From contig JAWZYV010012245.1 in assembly GCA_038373885.1 (NCBI GenBank), forward strand, positions 62,001 to 126,000: a DNA stretch of 64,000 nucleotides, read 5' to 3'. Origin of the DNA: Cheiracanthium punctorium. Lineage: Eukaryota > Arthropoda > Arachnida > Araneae > Cheiracanthiidae. This document shows positions 1 to 12,294 of this stretch, piece by piece; the first letter of the stretch is position 1; each line of letters starts with the position of its first letter. The notes below the pieces were generated by a model, which was not told where the DNA came from, did not search any database, and saw only the letters and a list, made by a program, of their open reading frames with translations. Made by a program: the position numbers and the translations under genes.

Positions 1-401
1 AGGCAAATAACGCCTTTATTTTTCTTTAAAATACATTCGAATGTCAGCAATACATAAGTTCTTCAAACAAACAGTTAACATCAAATTTCAAGTTGGACAA
101 GTCCTTTGCTAATTTTGACCTCTTATGTATTAAAGTACATTTAGTTCAAAAAACATTTAACGAACAGCATATTTCTTGTGCGACCTTTTATTTAAAGTTG
201 AATTTGAACACTTGAGAAAAGATTTAAAGGTTAAATTACATAAGTTAAGTTTTAATGACATTTCAGTAAGAAACAATTAGCTAGCCTCATTTAGAGGAAA
301 GAATACTAGCTTAAAAAAACGAACAAAAGCCATCGCATTCCGCGAGGCAAAAGAAAACCCACCCTACTATTACGCTGACCTGCCTGCTAAAAGCGCTCTC
401 T
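1..401. other. Unassigned AT-rich sequence
   Basis: No open frame, terminal repeat or RNA-like structure was recognised here. It leads directly into the 179-bp tandem duplication. Confidence 0.5.
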
Positions 402-760
402 GAACTTTGACACAAGGCATCCTGCTTAAATGCATGCCTGTCAGGCACGGTTTTGCACAAGAGAACCAAACATCTTGACTCCCATTGGCCAAGACATAGA
501 CGTCACCGCCGACGAGATTCAAAGGCCACGCCCACGGGCAGGAAATTTGTTTATTGACACGGCAACTTTACCAAGCAAAAGAACTTTGACACAAGGCATC
601 CTGCTTAAATGCATGCCTGTCAGGCGCGGTTTTGCACAAGAGAACCAAACATCTTGAGTCCCATTGGCCAAGACAAAGACGTCACTGCCGACGAGATTCA
701 AAGGCCACGCCCACAGGCAGGAAATTTGTTTATTGACACGGCAACTTTACCGAGCAAAAG
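402..760. repeat. Two-copy tandem duplication, 179-bp unit
   Basis: Two nearly identical units lie end to end: 402-580 and 581-759. They differ by only a few bases. Each unit is richer in G+C than its surroundings. Each carries a reverse CCAAT box (CCCATTGGCC), a CRE-like GACGTCAC and a CACGCCCAC box. Short open frames across the junction come from the duplication and are not judged to be genes. The motif set resembles a promoter or an LTR/terminal repeat fragment, but no element around it was identified. Confidence 0.85.
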
Positions 761-1025
761 AAATATTTGAATATAGCAACTAGCAGCGAAAAACATAAAG
801 AATTGTTCCGGAAAACGGAACAAGCAAACTTTCCTACGCATAAGGAAGACAACTAAACTCGTTGTTTTTAGTTTACACGCACATTATGCTTCTCGATTCA
901 CAGAATACGTTCGATTTGAACGTTTAGAACTTAAGTAAGTCTTTGGGGGAAGGGAGAAACACTGGGAGTTTAAACTTTTGGTGCACGGTAGGTTTAATTT
1001 ATTTAAATTTACTTTAATGAATGTA

Positions 1026-1649
1026 CAGTTGAGAGCCAAAAATCCGCCGACCTAAAATCTGCAAACGTCCAAAATCCGCACACCTTCTCTGGTGTAAATA
1101 ATGAAATTCGAAGTCATCTGCCAGTGATGAAATTGTTGAAAAGTGTCTTGAATCCAGATAAATATGATTCTGATGATGAAAACTTGGCTAATAATATAAT
1201 AAATCCATTTGATTAAAGTTTAAAGTTATGAGAAGAATACCTTAAATTTTTAGAACAGCAAAGTTCTGTAACAAAACAAGAATTAATGACAATATACATT
1301 TTGCAAAAAGAAAGAAAAGAAAGAAAAAAAAACAGAAACAAAGTAGAAAAAAATAATATTTTAAAACAAATCGCCATAGGACATGCTTTCAAAATTACAA
1401 AAAGGAAATTTTGGAACCATTTGCTTTGCTAGTCTTCATGTAATTTTTTCTTTTTTTCTCTCATGCTTTTGTATTTAATGTGAAAATATAAGTTAAATAC
1501 TTTTGACTGTTTTTATTTCATTGTAATTGTATTTTACTTTTTTAAAATCAGAAATGTAATGATTTATCTTTTACGGCCCGAAATCTGCAAAATCCTAAAA
1601 TCCGCACAAGCCATGGTCCCAAGCTGTGCGAATTTCTGGCTCTCTACTG
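1026..1649. mobile_element. Tigger/pogo-like non-autonomous DNA element
   Basis: The ends are inverted repeats: left CAGTTGAGAGCCAAAAATCC, right (reverse complement) CAGTAGAGAGCCAGAAATTC. Both are flanked by TA (1024-1025 and 1650-1651), the duplication expected for Tc1/mariner/pogo elements. The interior is A-rich. Around 1100-1350 it holds short broken frames (residues such as DDENLANNII) that resemble the acidic C-terminal tail of Tigger transposases. No intact transposase remains. Confidence 0.75.
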
Positions 1650-1724
1650 TATAAAGAAAAAGACCAAAAGTTTTTAAAACTTCCAACACTAATGCTAAGA
1701 TGGTGCTGTTAAAATCAGTTACAA

Positions 1725-2177
1725 TTAGTTATTCTGTTTTGGAAAAACGAATAGTCGCTAATTCTAAACTCTTGTTGTCTAAGTGAATTTACTATTTGAA
1801 AATTCTCAACTTTGTGTAACCCACTTTGAGTTATTTCATATACTATTTCATATACTTGGCATAAAATGGGCGTAATTCTAACTCATGTTTGTGAATTTCA
1901 CGCGACTCTACATACTCGGAAACGCCTTTGTTGCAAAGGAATGAATGATTTTATGCCAAATCTAGCAACCATTCTGTTTATTTTTTCAGTTTTTTATTTA
2001 TATCTTCTAAAATAATTCGATTTTTAAATTTAAGTCAGCTTATCAGGTTCCTCGGAATTTTCGAATCTATGGGCACCTTAGTCAAAACTTAAATCCCCAT
2101 GGTTTAGGAGGAGATAGGCTAAAAGCTTTGACAGTGGCCTTTACTCTTTTTTAGAATAAAGAGATACTATTTTACAA
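1725..2177 (+). repeat. Dispersed repeat R1, uninterrupted copy
   Basis: About 450 bp are closely similar to 20335-20524 plus 21639-21915. This copy is continuous across the point where the other carries a pogo-like insertion, so it shows the empty site (CTACATACTCGG here). The class of R1 itself is unknown; no coding frame was found in it. Confidence 0.8.
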
Positions 2178-2429
2178 CAAAATTCTCAAGGAGAAATTCT
2201 CAGGTTATTTACTTAGTTTTATTATAGAGTCTCTCTGTTGTATTGTTTATTGTGAGCTTCTTTGATACTTTTTATATTTGAAATCGTAAATAGAGTAACA
2301 GAAGAAAATTCATTTGGACAAAAATATATCCTGCCTGTAGCGACTGTTTTTGTGTCATCTCGTTGTGGCCATTTAATGAATGAGAGTCAGGTATTGTATG
2401 CTAATATTTCATTGTAGCAGCCCCATCTA

Positions 2430-3254
2430 CAGGGCTGTCCAAATTAAACTTCCCCAACTCACAGGCCTGTGCAGGATGTTGTATGGGTCATAATGTGATG
2501 AAATTTTGAAAACAGACACTTCTGATCTCGCGCTCATGATTTATTTAAAAAAAAAAAAATTTAGTACAAGAAGTTGCCAATAGGTGGCACTGCAAATCAA
2601 TAAGACGTTCTACAGATGTTCTATATGTGTGCTGTGGTCGAATAGGGCTTATCAACAGCACGAGAAACAATTGGCACACTGACAACACCATGTGGCGATA
2701 TGCTAGTGGCATCCACAAGCGCCAAAGCAACGTCTTGTACGCGTGCAGAATCCACAAGATGTCGTCCTCTACCTCGTTAAATTCCCAGCTGTCCGGTTCT
2801 TTCGAACTTCTTCATCATGTCTCATAAAGTGTGTGGTATCGTTGGTCCTCGGCATAAGTTCTTCAGCCGACGGAATGCTCTTATCGCAGCACAGGAGTTC
2901 TCGTCATTCTAGTAGAAAAGTTTCATTAACAGAGCTTTGTCTTTCAAAGTTGCCATTGTGCATCAGCGAGCTGGAAACAACTGCCTGTGCAGCACCTGTC
3001 CTCTACTTTTGTAGGGCTCGTCTTTTGGGATACGTTGTGCAGAAGCTTTATTTCTACAAATTACGTTGTTGCAATATGCAAATTACAAGTGTTACAGCAC
3101 CACCTATCGGCAATTTCTTGTACTAATAATTTTTTTAAAATAAATCACGAGTGCGTGACCTGAAGTGTCTTTTTTCAAAATTTCATCATATTATGACCGA
3201 TACAACATCCTGCACAGTCCTCTGAGTTGGGGAAGTTTAATTTGGACAACCCTG
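2430..3254 (-). mobile_element. Mariner-like element with long terminal inverted repeats
   Basis: The outer roughly 160 bp at each end are inverted copies, beginning CAGGGCTGTCCAAATTAAAC at the left and CAGGGTTGTCCAAATTAAAC in the reverse complement of the right end. TA dinucleotides flank the element (2428-2429, 3255-3256). The middle holds a broken transposase N-terminus on the minus strand. The 825-bp length is too short for a full transposase gene, so this is an internally deleted copy. Confidence 0.88.
2600..3010 (-). pseudogene. Mariner-like transposase N-terminus (DUF4817-type), broken
   Basis: Read from about 3010 down, the minus strand gives ATLKDKALLMKL, then an AAIRAFRRLKNLCRGP segment, then KKFERTGQLG, RGRGRHLV and a PHGVVSVPIVSRAVDKPYST segment. 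This is the order seen in the helix-turn-helix N-terminal region of mariner-like transposases annotated as DUF4817 in arthropods. Frame changes and stops separate the pieces, so it cannot be translated as one protein. The catalytic DDE/D part has been deleted. Long plus-strand frames over the same bases are shadows. Confidence 0.75.
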
Positions 3255-3469
3255 TACTATTGATAAGGTGATGACCCTTCCACTGTAAAATAATTTTTCC
3301 TGTTCCACTGTATAGTAAGAGTTCAGCTCAATATTAGCAACTTCCTACTTTTTTTCACTCTTACTCAACTTCCACTTTTTTAGTCTACAGAGGAAATTAT
3401 ATTTAAAAACAGAAATAATGCAGAATAATAAAAATATTCTATTTATAGAACATGTACAATTTTTTTAAA

Positions 3470-4640
3470 ATTTTTGAATCATTTTGAGTGTTCCTGTAAA
3501 TTATGCTGCATGTATGAATTTTAGCCTATGTTACTCTGTAGCTTTCAGTGAAAAGGTCTTTAGAATCGGTTCAGTATGTACAGAGATGTCCATATAGCGT
3601 AATGTACTAGAATTCTTTTGAGTGTCCCTCTAAAAGAGCTAGTTATGCTGCATGCTGAAAGATAGCCTATAATATTCAGGAATAGTGTACAAAATCAATA
3701 CTATCATTGAAAAAATTTTTCGTATCGGTTCAGTAGTTGCAGAGATCACCATTCAGCTTAATGTAATTCTTATCAGTGACCCTGTAAAAGAACTATTCTT
3801 GATATATGATGGATATATTTGTGGTGCATGCAGGATAAGTTTAATTTTCAATATTGACACTGTCAATTAAACTTGTAAAAGTAACGCCAAAATGCACCCA
3901 TGCGTGCCAGTGGAATGTCCCAAATAGGGAGGTACTTTTTGGGATTTTTCTTGAAAATAGTTGTACCTTCAAAAAATGTTTTTTCATAATATGAAACTAC
4001 TATGTTGATATTACATCTTCAACCCAATAGTTCTCATGGGCGAAGTCAGAGCCAGCTGTACCTATTCTTTGAAATTGCATAAATTAGCGCTAAGGACCAT
4101 GTTTGGGGCCCAGTACCAAAGGGCCCTAGGGGCTTTCAAAAATTTTTAGCATTGGATTCCCTTTATATGATGATATATAGCTGCACAGTTCAAAAATTTG
4201 AATGGGATTTAATAAAATTTGAATAAATTTGAGTGGCGAATGGAAACAGTTACGACAATGTTTACGAATTATTTTGAGTGTTCCTGTAAATTATGCTACA
4301 TGCATGAATTTTAGCCTATGTTACTCAGGAATAGTGTACCTTTCAGTGAAAAGAGATCTTTAGAATTGGTTCAGTAGTTAAAGAGATGTCCATATAGCGT
4401 CATGTGCTAAAATTTTTTTGAGTGTCCCTATAAAAGAACTAGTAATGCTGCATGCTGAAAGGTAGCCTATGTTACTCAGGAATAGCGTAGCTTTCAGTGA
4501 AAAGATCTTTAGAATCGGTTTAGAAGTTACAGAGATCCCCATACAGCATAATGTAATTCTTATGAGTGCCCCTGTAAAAGAAATATCTGTGATATATGGA
4601 GGATATATTTGAGATATATGAAGAAGTTAATTTTCAATAT
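3470..4640 (+). repeat. Degenerate satellite-like tandem block, roughly 150-bp monomers
   Basis: A recurrent unit contains AAGATCTTTAGAATCGGTTC, an ACAGAGAT-CC-AT step, a TGAGTGTCCCTGTAAAAGAA step and GCATGCTGAAAGATAGCCTA. It recurs near 3550, 3715, 4345 and 4500, with spacings of about 150-160 bp inside each half. The whole half (3485 onward) repeats directly about 787 bp later (4272 onward). No coding potential was seen. Confidence 0.75.
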
Positions 4641-5340
4641 TGCCAATGTTGATTTAACTTCTAAAAGTAACGCCGAAATGCCCCCATGCAAAAATTTCGA
4701 AAATTTGAAAATAGTCAGAGCCCCCAAATACCCCCAATTTCATTTTAAAAAAATACAGTTTTAAGAATGCTTTAAATCTTGGCTCTGACATGATACAGAA
4801 AAAATTTTGCGCAGAGCAGTTATACATCTTCATATGAAGTGAATCCAATGTTAAACATTTTTGGAAGGCCCCATGGCCCTACGGTATGGGCCCCAAACAT
4901 GGTCCTTAGCGCTAATTTATGCTATTTCGAAGCATTGGTACAGCTGACGCCGACTTCCCACAGGAGAACCATTGACATGGAGATGTATGCGTGCCAGTGG
5001 AATGTCCCAAATAGGGAGGTACTTTTTGGGATTTTTCTTGGAAACAGTTGTACCTTCAAAAAATGTTTTTTCATAATATGAAACTACTATGTTGATACTA
5101 CATCACCATGTCAATAGTTCTACTGTGGGAATTTGGCTTCAGCTGTACCAATGCTTCGAAATTGCATAAATTAGCGTTAAGGACCATAGCGTTTAGTTAT
5201 GTTTGGGTCCCTGTACCGGGGGGGAGGCTTCAAAAATTTTTAATATTCGATTCCCATTATATGAAGATATATAACTGGCATGTGCAAAAATTTTTTCTGT
5301 ATCACATCTGAGGGAAGATATAAAGCATTCTTAAAACTGT
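3881..5340. repeat. Direct and inverted copies of a second repeat segment
   Basis: The segment starting CATGCGTGCCAGTGGAATGT occurs directly at about 3898 and 4987. It continues through TACTTTTTGGGATTTTTCTT and AAATTGCATAAATTAGCG. Between these two copies, about 4640-4980 is the same segment on the opposite strand, recognisable by GGACCATGTTTGGGGCCC reversed and by the AAGCATTCTTAAAACTGTAT stretch that reappears at 5318. The result is a direct-inverted-direct arrangement. Small open frames here come from the repeat. Confidence 0.75.
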
Positions 5341-5640
5341 ATTTTTTATCAAATTGGGGTTTTCTTTTGGGGGGGGGGGGGCTTATTTGGGGCTCTGACA
5401 ATTTTCGAATGAATTTTCAAATTGAGATGTTAATATACGAGGTATATTATAGGATAAAATGAAAAAATTCTCTGAAGCACCTCTGAGCCAGTCACAGTCG
5501 AGACAAAGTGGCAAAAATGGCTCTAAATTAATTCTACGTCACTCGTCTGGGATGACGTAGAATTAATCACCCCAGATGAGTGATTAATTCTAATTGGGTG
5601 TCTGGGGTGAACACGAATTAATCACCCAGACGAGTGATTA

Positions 5641-5696
5641 ACCTCTTTTAGTTTTGGAGTTATGGGGTCACCCAAAACTCCAAAACTAAAAGAGGT
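5641..5696. repeat. Perfect 20-bp hairpin in a cluster of short palindromes
   Basis: Arms 5641-5660 and 5677-5696 are exact reverse complements (ACCTCTTTTAGTTTTGGAGT), separated by 16 bases. The pairing extends a few bases further with one mismatch. Just upstream, 5535-5640 contains several more inverted pieces (for example ATTCTACGTCA / TGACGTAGAAT), so the whole 5535-5700 stretch is palindrome-rich. A folded-back MITE remnant is the likeliest source. Confidence 0.8.
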
Positions 5697-5700
5697 CAAT

Positions 5701-8054
5701 CAAAAATATTTCAGATTTGTTCCGTCCTTGGGTAAGGCAACACAAGAAAAAAAATTCATGAAATTCTGAGGTAGTGATGAGAACACCCTGCCCGATTTGC
5801 CCTTGCAATGCCTCTTAATTAGGGATAAATTAATCTAATTCAGCTATCCATCCTTTTATTAGGATAGTTAGTTTAGATTAATTGAAATTTCATTATTTTT
5901 CAAGTGTTTTAGACCTGGTTTTGATTGTAAAACTTTTGTGATTTTTCCCCCTCAAATGCACTGGACTTGTTTGATAAATATTTATGCATAGACTTTAATA
6001 AATTTGGATTTTATCGTATCTGTCATCATTTTTTCCCCTACAGCAGCTTATTAATTAAATTGGGAATTTAATTTAGTTAGTTTTTTAAGGTAAGCTGATT
6101 TTCTAAAAGGATTCAGATCCTTGAACTTTGTTTTTTGGTCATACAGTTAAACAAATTGGTAACAAAGCATTGTTGTTTCCACCTTTGCTTGCCTTAAATT
6201 TAAATTTATTTAAAATAATAAGAATGGTTAAACTCACACCAGGTACAAAAGACTAGTTTTGGTTGAGATTTAGTATTTTAAGAATTATCAGGTCCAGACT
6301 GGCTCCAATGGGGGCCCTCAGCTATTGAAAAGGGGCTCCTTACTAGTGAATTTGGAGTATAGGTCAAAATTAAAATTTTTTAACGGTAGCAAATGACTAC
6401 TAAGTGCAATGACAAATGGTAGCCATATTTCAAAACATGGTAGCCATTTGCTAATATTGTAAAATTACATAATTACTGTACCAAAAATGTTAAAATCGTG
6501 CTTAATACATACATTTGCATACATGTCCTTATTTTCAGCAACTAATATATATGAATTGAAAAACTTAAGAAAAAAAAAGTAAACATTTCGAAATAACAAA
6601 AAGACTTTAATATTTGAAAAAAAAAAATAAAAACATAAAAAGCTTTTTTTTTTTTTTTTTTTTTATACTACTTAATTCAGGAACCGAGACATTAGTTGGA
6701 TTTATGTACCCATCCAGAGCGTTGAATCAAATCGCTTTGCAACGGGGTAGGGTAGGGTTCTCATTCATTACGCTGTTGTTAAAAGTGAGAATTTCGCTTT
6801 TAACGAAATTATTGTAGATAGGAATAAATACCCTTAACTAAAGAAGGAATATTACGAACCTCAAGATTCGTTTTCGATAAAGGGCTGTTGAGGTGAATAT
6901 GAAAGAAAACTCACATAAAAGGGTAGTTGGATAAAATAAGCCTTTTCACTCTAAAATATGAAAACCAGCTCTAACGTGTACCAGATGTTGTTTTGCTTCG
7001 AACATACGAGAAGTGCAGAATAACAAATTCATAAATTTGTCTCACCAAGTATAAGATTGGAAAACTCAGAACGGTAGGTGAAAGAAATATCTTTTGAGAA
7101 GCATGCATCCGAATTTAGGAATAATGCAAGACGCACATAAACGCACATTCACTTTCCCCTTTTCAGTATTCAATGTGGCAGGAAAAGATTTTCCGGTGCA
7201 TAAACCACGAGAATGAAGTGAAAGGGAACGAATTTATTAAATATTGAGCAGGTGAGACGCACAGATATTTTTATGAGTTTCGGAATATGAAAGTGTACCC
7301 ATGTGTAAATGTTCACAGTGTGTCCTTTTGTATGAGCGGTCAGTGGCTTTCGTGAGAAAGTTTACGTAAAAGTTGCAGAGTCCAGATTTCAAAAATTCTT
7401 GTTTACGAAAACAACATCTGCCGCTTAGCAGGTGTTAGCCTTGAAGGTGGAGATTTAAAATTTTAATATTTTTATAAGAAGGGGTACTCTAGGCCAGTAA
7501 AATTGAAGGGAGGTGCCCTAAGTGGAAATCTAGCCACTGGAGACAAGATGACGTTTTGCAGTTGAACGAGATTTGTAGAAAGGGTTTATGAATGAAAAGG
7601 AAAGGTTATTTAAGTTGAGGACGGAGAGGAAAACAGTACATTTTTTTTCTTCGAAGTTAAGATTCTTAAAGTTCACATTCTTGCAGTTCTTTCAAAGTGC
7701 TTACAGTTTCCGCAGTTCTTTGGATTACCAGGATGAGTTGGATTTTATATGGTGAGTGCGACACTTACTACCCTTTTAAAGTGACATTCAAATTCTTAAA
7801 GTATTAGTCTTAAAGATTTAAATAATTAATTCCAATTAATTTATTAGTAAATAATTTTGATGTATTGTGTATTTTAATGTTAAATAAATATTCATATTTA
7901 AAACTTAAAAATATGATTTCGGTCATTTATTTCACAATAGTGTTCGTAACTACTCAATTATATTTCTTTGCCAAAATAAAGAACCTGGGATTTAAAGGAA
8001 TTAAAATCAACTCATAACCAGCCACCCGGCACTGTTCTCCATGCACCGCTAAAA
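5701..8054. other. No gene recognised
   Basis: AT-rich non-coding sequence with an oligo-T run at 6641-6663. No terminal repeat pair, coding exon or RNA gene was seen. A donor-like ATATGGTGAGTG at 7748-7759 has an acceptor-like CAG shortly upstream, but the short frame between them does not match CDC14 or another family. Confidence 0.4.
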
Positions 8055-8059
8055 AGTAC

Positions 8060-8225
8060 ATGATCAGTGATAGCACCATCATTTGAGACAATTATTCCTA
8101 AATAATTTTTATGAGTTTTTGTTGAAGATCGGCTAAAAAAAATTAAAAATATTGCAAATGCTGCACTTACTATTTTTTAACTTTTACACTCATAAATGCC
8201 ATACCGTTTCTTCCATAAATTACGG
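8060..8225 (-). mobile_element. 5'-end fragment of the CCGTAATTTATGG element (third copy)
   Basis: Read on the minus strand from 8227, the sequence begins TACCGTAATTTATGGAAGAA. It continues through AAAATAGTAAGTGC and TTAGCCGATCTTCAACAAAA, matching the start of the two full copies at 32047 and 51994. It stops after about 165 bp, so it is a truncated copy in reverse orientation. Confidence 0.8.
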
Positions 8226-8227
8226 TA

Positions 8228-10064
8228 AATGCTGTTTTGCTGTTAGCATAATTACTGCCATTATTAAGCATTATATGTGAGAAAAAATGTGAAAAATCGC
8301 ATAAAAGATTAAATAAAAAATTCTAGGCTGAATTTTTTGAAAAAAATCGCTTAGATTTGCACAACTCATGTTTAGCACTTCCTTTGTACCAAATTTGGTG
8401 TTTCTGTGTGTAACCGTTTGTCAGTACCGCCATCAACAAACAGGCATCTTCTTTTATAATAAGTAGAGATTTATGTTTGGTAACAAGTTTAACTGAATAG
8501 CTTTATCATTTAAGCTTAACAACAACAGTTTGCTACAAATATATTAACTAGTAAAATAAAATAGAAAAATAAGAGTTAGAGAAATAAAATAGATGTTAAT
8601 ATTTTATGAAGTTAAAAAATTGTATGTTCTTGTACATTCTTCAATGCTAGGGTACCCACTGGCTACTAAAAGGAGACTATTTGCTACTATAATCAAGAAT
8701 AGGCGACTATGGGTACTATTTACATAGCTAAAAAGCAACTATTTTGAGAAAAATCACAGCTAGTATTAATTCAATTTCTGTTTTTCACCTAGAACGTTTC
8801 AGTTTAGGGCATATAACCACACTACTTACAGTATGATAAACACTGAGTGTAGCACAACAGTATCCGCCCGTAGATTTTGAGAAATATCTGGCAAGAACAG
8901 ATAAGATAGATTCATACCGCCTGTGCCTTTCCATTGTAGTTCACTACAATAAGAGATGTGTTTTTGTAATAAAAAAATGGATAAAACTTTAAAATTCCAA
9001 AAATATAATGCAGCCAACTTTCGGAACGACACAGTGATATATTATTCATTTTGTTGCAGAAACTCTGCTGAATTGTCAGATTCGTATTAGAGAGTATGCT
9101 TGACAAGTCTGGGGTTTGTAGAAAATTTCAGTAGCCATTCGATATGTCAGGACAAAACAAACATAATTCTTTCTAGAAAGAAACTTGTTGAACAATCTTC
9201 AAAGCACAATTTACAGGAAAATACAAGTAGTAATTTTATAGATAACTAGTTATCAGTCCTAGCAACTTCCTCAAATACTGTAATTTCTTTACAATAAATA
9301 AAAGTTTTCCATTTGCTAAAATATCAGAATACTCGAGCTGGACCCTTGACTGCTCTACAGCATACAATAATACTGAATTCATAAACAAATTTTAAAATAG
9401 GGCTTGCCAAAACAACAGTGCCTCTGGCATCAAAATTATGCAAAGAGATATGTTCAGTGATCGATCTAAGAATTTTTTAAAAGAGTAAAAATACTCCTTA
9501 ACCATTTTAGAAAGAGTATTTTCCTATCCACAGGACTAATTAAAGCAATGAACAATTATGCTACATTTTCAAATTCATAATTAAATTGCATTTAACACAT
9601 AAATCATATATAATAACTGATTACACAATCTAGGGCACTGTTAGTGTTAACTGTAAATTTTACTGTTTACATTAAAAGTTATCGCAGATTTCAGAGAGAA
9701 GACTGTAAATAAAAATCATTTTCAAAAGGAAATCTTGCTGTAATCACAGATCATAAAACGAAATTTTATATGGTAAAGCAATGTGTAAAAACATGCACTC
9801 CAAATTTCTTAAAGCGTATTCTAAATTTCTAAGGTGTAAAATATGCATCTAGAGGCGTTATCACGATCACTGGATATTTTCTTAATAGCTAGTAAAGAGT
9901 TTGGTAGTAAGGATAATTCAAGACTGAAACACTGGGACACTTATTTATACTGTTTGGGGTTTCCTCAAACTCCCCAAAGTTCTGAGGAATTTCTGACAAA
10001 ATCTTTCTAGTAAATTCTCCTTCATTTGTATAATGTTAAGTGGGTAAGTAAACATTGCAGGTAT
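8228..10064. other. No gene recognised
   Basis: AT-rich non-coding sequence. The short minus-strand frames at 8826-9106 and 9945-10169 have no recognisable domain and no splice context. Confidence 0.4.
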
Positions 10065-10490
10065 CTTTTTACTTTCCGAACATATACCATGTAAGGAAAG
10101 TATTGTAATCATGAAAAAATTCGACTTAGATTTTGGTGTATTTACACGTTTTGAATCTTCTAAATTCATTTATGCTATTTTTACGAGATATGTGTATGTG
10201 AGTGAACACGATAGCTCCTAAACCGAGCATTCAATTGAGCTCAAATTTGGTATATATGTTATAAACTGCTGTCGCAAGACCGGTATTGATTTTGGTGTGT
10301 ATAGGACTTATCGTTTTTCTACAGGGCTACGACAAAGATTTCTTTTACATTATGCCCTATGGGGGGAATTCTTAAAGGTGCGCTAGCATTTAAACGGTAC
10401 ATTCATTTGAGCTCAAATTGGGTATACATGTTATAAACCACGCTCGTAAGACCCATATTGATTTTGATGTGTATAGGACTTACGCTGACA
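10065..10490 (+). repeat. Dispersed repeat R2 (copy 1)
   Basis: It contains TACTTTCCGAACATATA, GGAAAGTATTGTAATCATGA and GTGAACACGATAGCTCCTAA. It then has two roughly 180-bp subunits, each with TTGAGCTCAAATT, TTATAAAC and TATTGATTTTG. The same order of blocks occurs at 49110-49460. It is non-coding and of unknown class. Confidence 0.75.
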
Positions 10491-12290
10491 AAATTGATCC
10501 AAAAAGCCCCAAAACTTAACCCTGCCAAGTGATATCACCAATATTTAACAAGAAACCCCCAATTCTAATGTTATCCTATGTGAATATTAAATGTGCCTAT
10601 CTTGCAGTCTAGTTTACCGATTTACATCCAATAAAATTCAAAACTTAATTTTGGTAACAATATTAACTTTTATTAGTGGTAATATATGGTTCATGATAAT
10701 TAATACAGATGCTGCTTGTTTTTAAACTATATTTATTTATTTTTATTTTTAAAGAGTCATAAGTTTTTATTTTGAGTATTTATTTATTTTTTAATTCACG
10801 TAATAATTCAATAAAAATTATATTAACAATTCTATGATCTAAAATTCTATAATCTGCATGTTTATTGTTTCTGGTGTATGTAGTTTTGAGAGAGTCTACC
10901 GTGTTTTGCATTTTATGTTTAGCTAAAAATACTTGGAAATAACATTAAAAACCGTCTATACTTTATAATGTTATGTTCTATGAACTTCTGCATCTAAGAA
11001 AACAGTACTAAACTGCAAACATCATCTGTTACGAGTAATCTAATATAAATAAAACAAACTGTAACATGTCAGTTAGTTGGTTGGTTAGTTAGTTTGTCTG
11101 TGTCTCGCCTAGTTCCTAGATGGGTAATCGTAGACCTACCAAATTTTGTATGTAAATTCTCCAGGACGGGTACCGACATACCTCGAAGCGATTTTTTTTT
11201 TCAAAATTCGAATTATTTTAGGAGATATCGATAAAAAACATGTTGCAAAAGGCTCATTTTTTCACTTCGCCATTTCGCAATTGTTACCCCGCAGTGGAAT
11301 GAGTGAGAATTTAAGCATATCTAGGTTGCCATATTTGGCATGTTTATTAAATGATTCAGACTCTTGAAGTAAAAATAAAAGAATAACAATTTTTTTTTTG
11401 TTGTTTAGATTATTTATAAGGTGGTTTTTTAATTAAAATATCATGCGCATGTGAAATCAGAACAGGAATGAAATGCTTTATACTCAAAAAAAAAAAAAAA
11501 AAAAATAGGATTTCGAAATTTTCCGAGACTAAAATGTGCAACTATCTATAAAATTTTTATAAATATGCATGGCACTTTACCTCCTAATATCATTTTGTGC
11601 AAATTTCATTATTATCTGGTAAATAGACATAGGAAAATTAACCAATGCTTCTGAAATTCGTCATGTACACCATAAGTAGGTGGCTAGAACGTCTAGCCAC
11701 CACCCGCGAAAGGGTTAATATATAGCACTGAAGTGCATATTTAAAATCTGAAAGTGTTTCAGATTTTTTTTTTTTTTTTTTTTTTCCTTTCCGTTTTTTG
11801 ATAAAGGCCAATATATCCAGAAGCTCTTCAGAATTAATATAGGACGAAAATAATTTGTTTCTTTTTGTAGGTTTTTATCTTTTAACCATCTTATTTTTCC
11901 AACCAGGGGTGCCCCGAAACAGTAAACATCGCATCTGGGTGCCAGCTTCGAAAGGGCATCATTTCTAACACAAAAACTAAGTAGAGCATAAAAGGGAGTG
12001 TCTTTTTTATATTAGCAGGGGGCGACACTTACTGTAGGGCCGCTCCTGTTTGTAACCATCTTAATTTTAAATTCCATTCAGAATCTGAGAGATTTCAGTG
12101 CCAAGGAAGCCGGTGAGGAACAGGATTCTCTCAACAAGATTTATTAAGATGGCGAACCAACAGGTGGCTGTAGGCAGCTAGTATATGAATTTAATCTTCA
12201 TAAATATTGTATAAACTTCTTTCAGAAAACAAAAATGTGTATTTAACATTTTTTTAACTTTGTTTAAAAGATTTCAGTCTGTTTAGATTG
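10491..12290. other. No gene recognised
   Basis: AT-rich, with poly-A at 11487-11505 and poly-T at 11765-11785. A short stretch near 11718-11770 (TAGCACTGAAGTGCATATTT) resembles the hairpin sequence at 63410-63452. No exon was recognised. Confidence 0.4.
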
Positions 12291-12294
12291 TTAA

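Noticed and set aside
2743..3126. 127-codon plus-strand open frame
   Set aside because: It is the shadow of the mariner-like transposase remnant on the minus strand and runs into the element's terminal repeat.
3470..4640. CRISPR array
   Set aside because: The repeated units are long, diverged and without regular spacers, and the window is eukaryotic.
7700..7760. Short exon before a GTGAGTG donor at 7752
   Set aside because: The possible frame (SLDYQDELDF) does not fit the missing CDC14 N-terminal region and is too short to support another gene.
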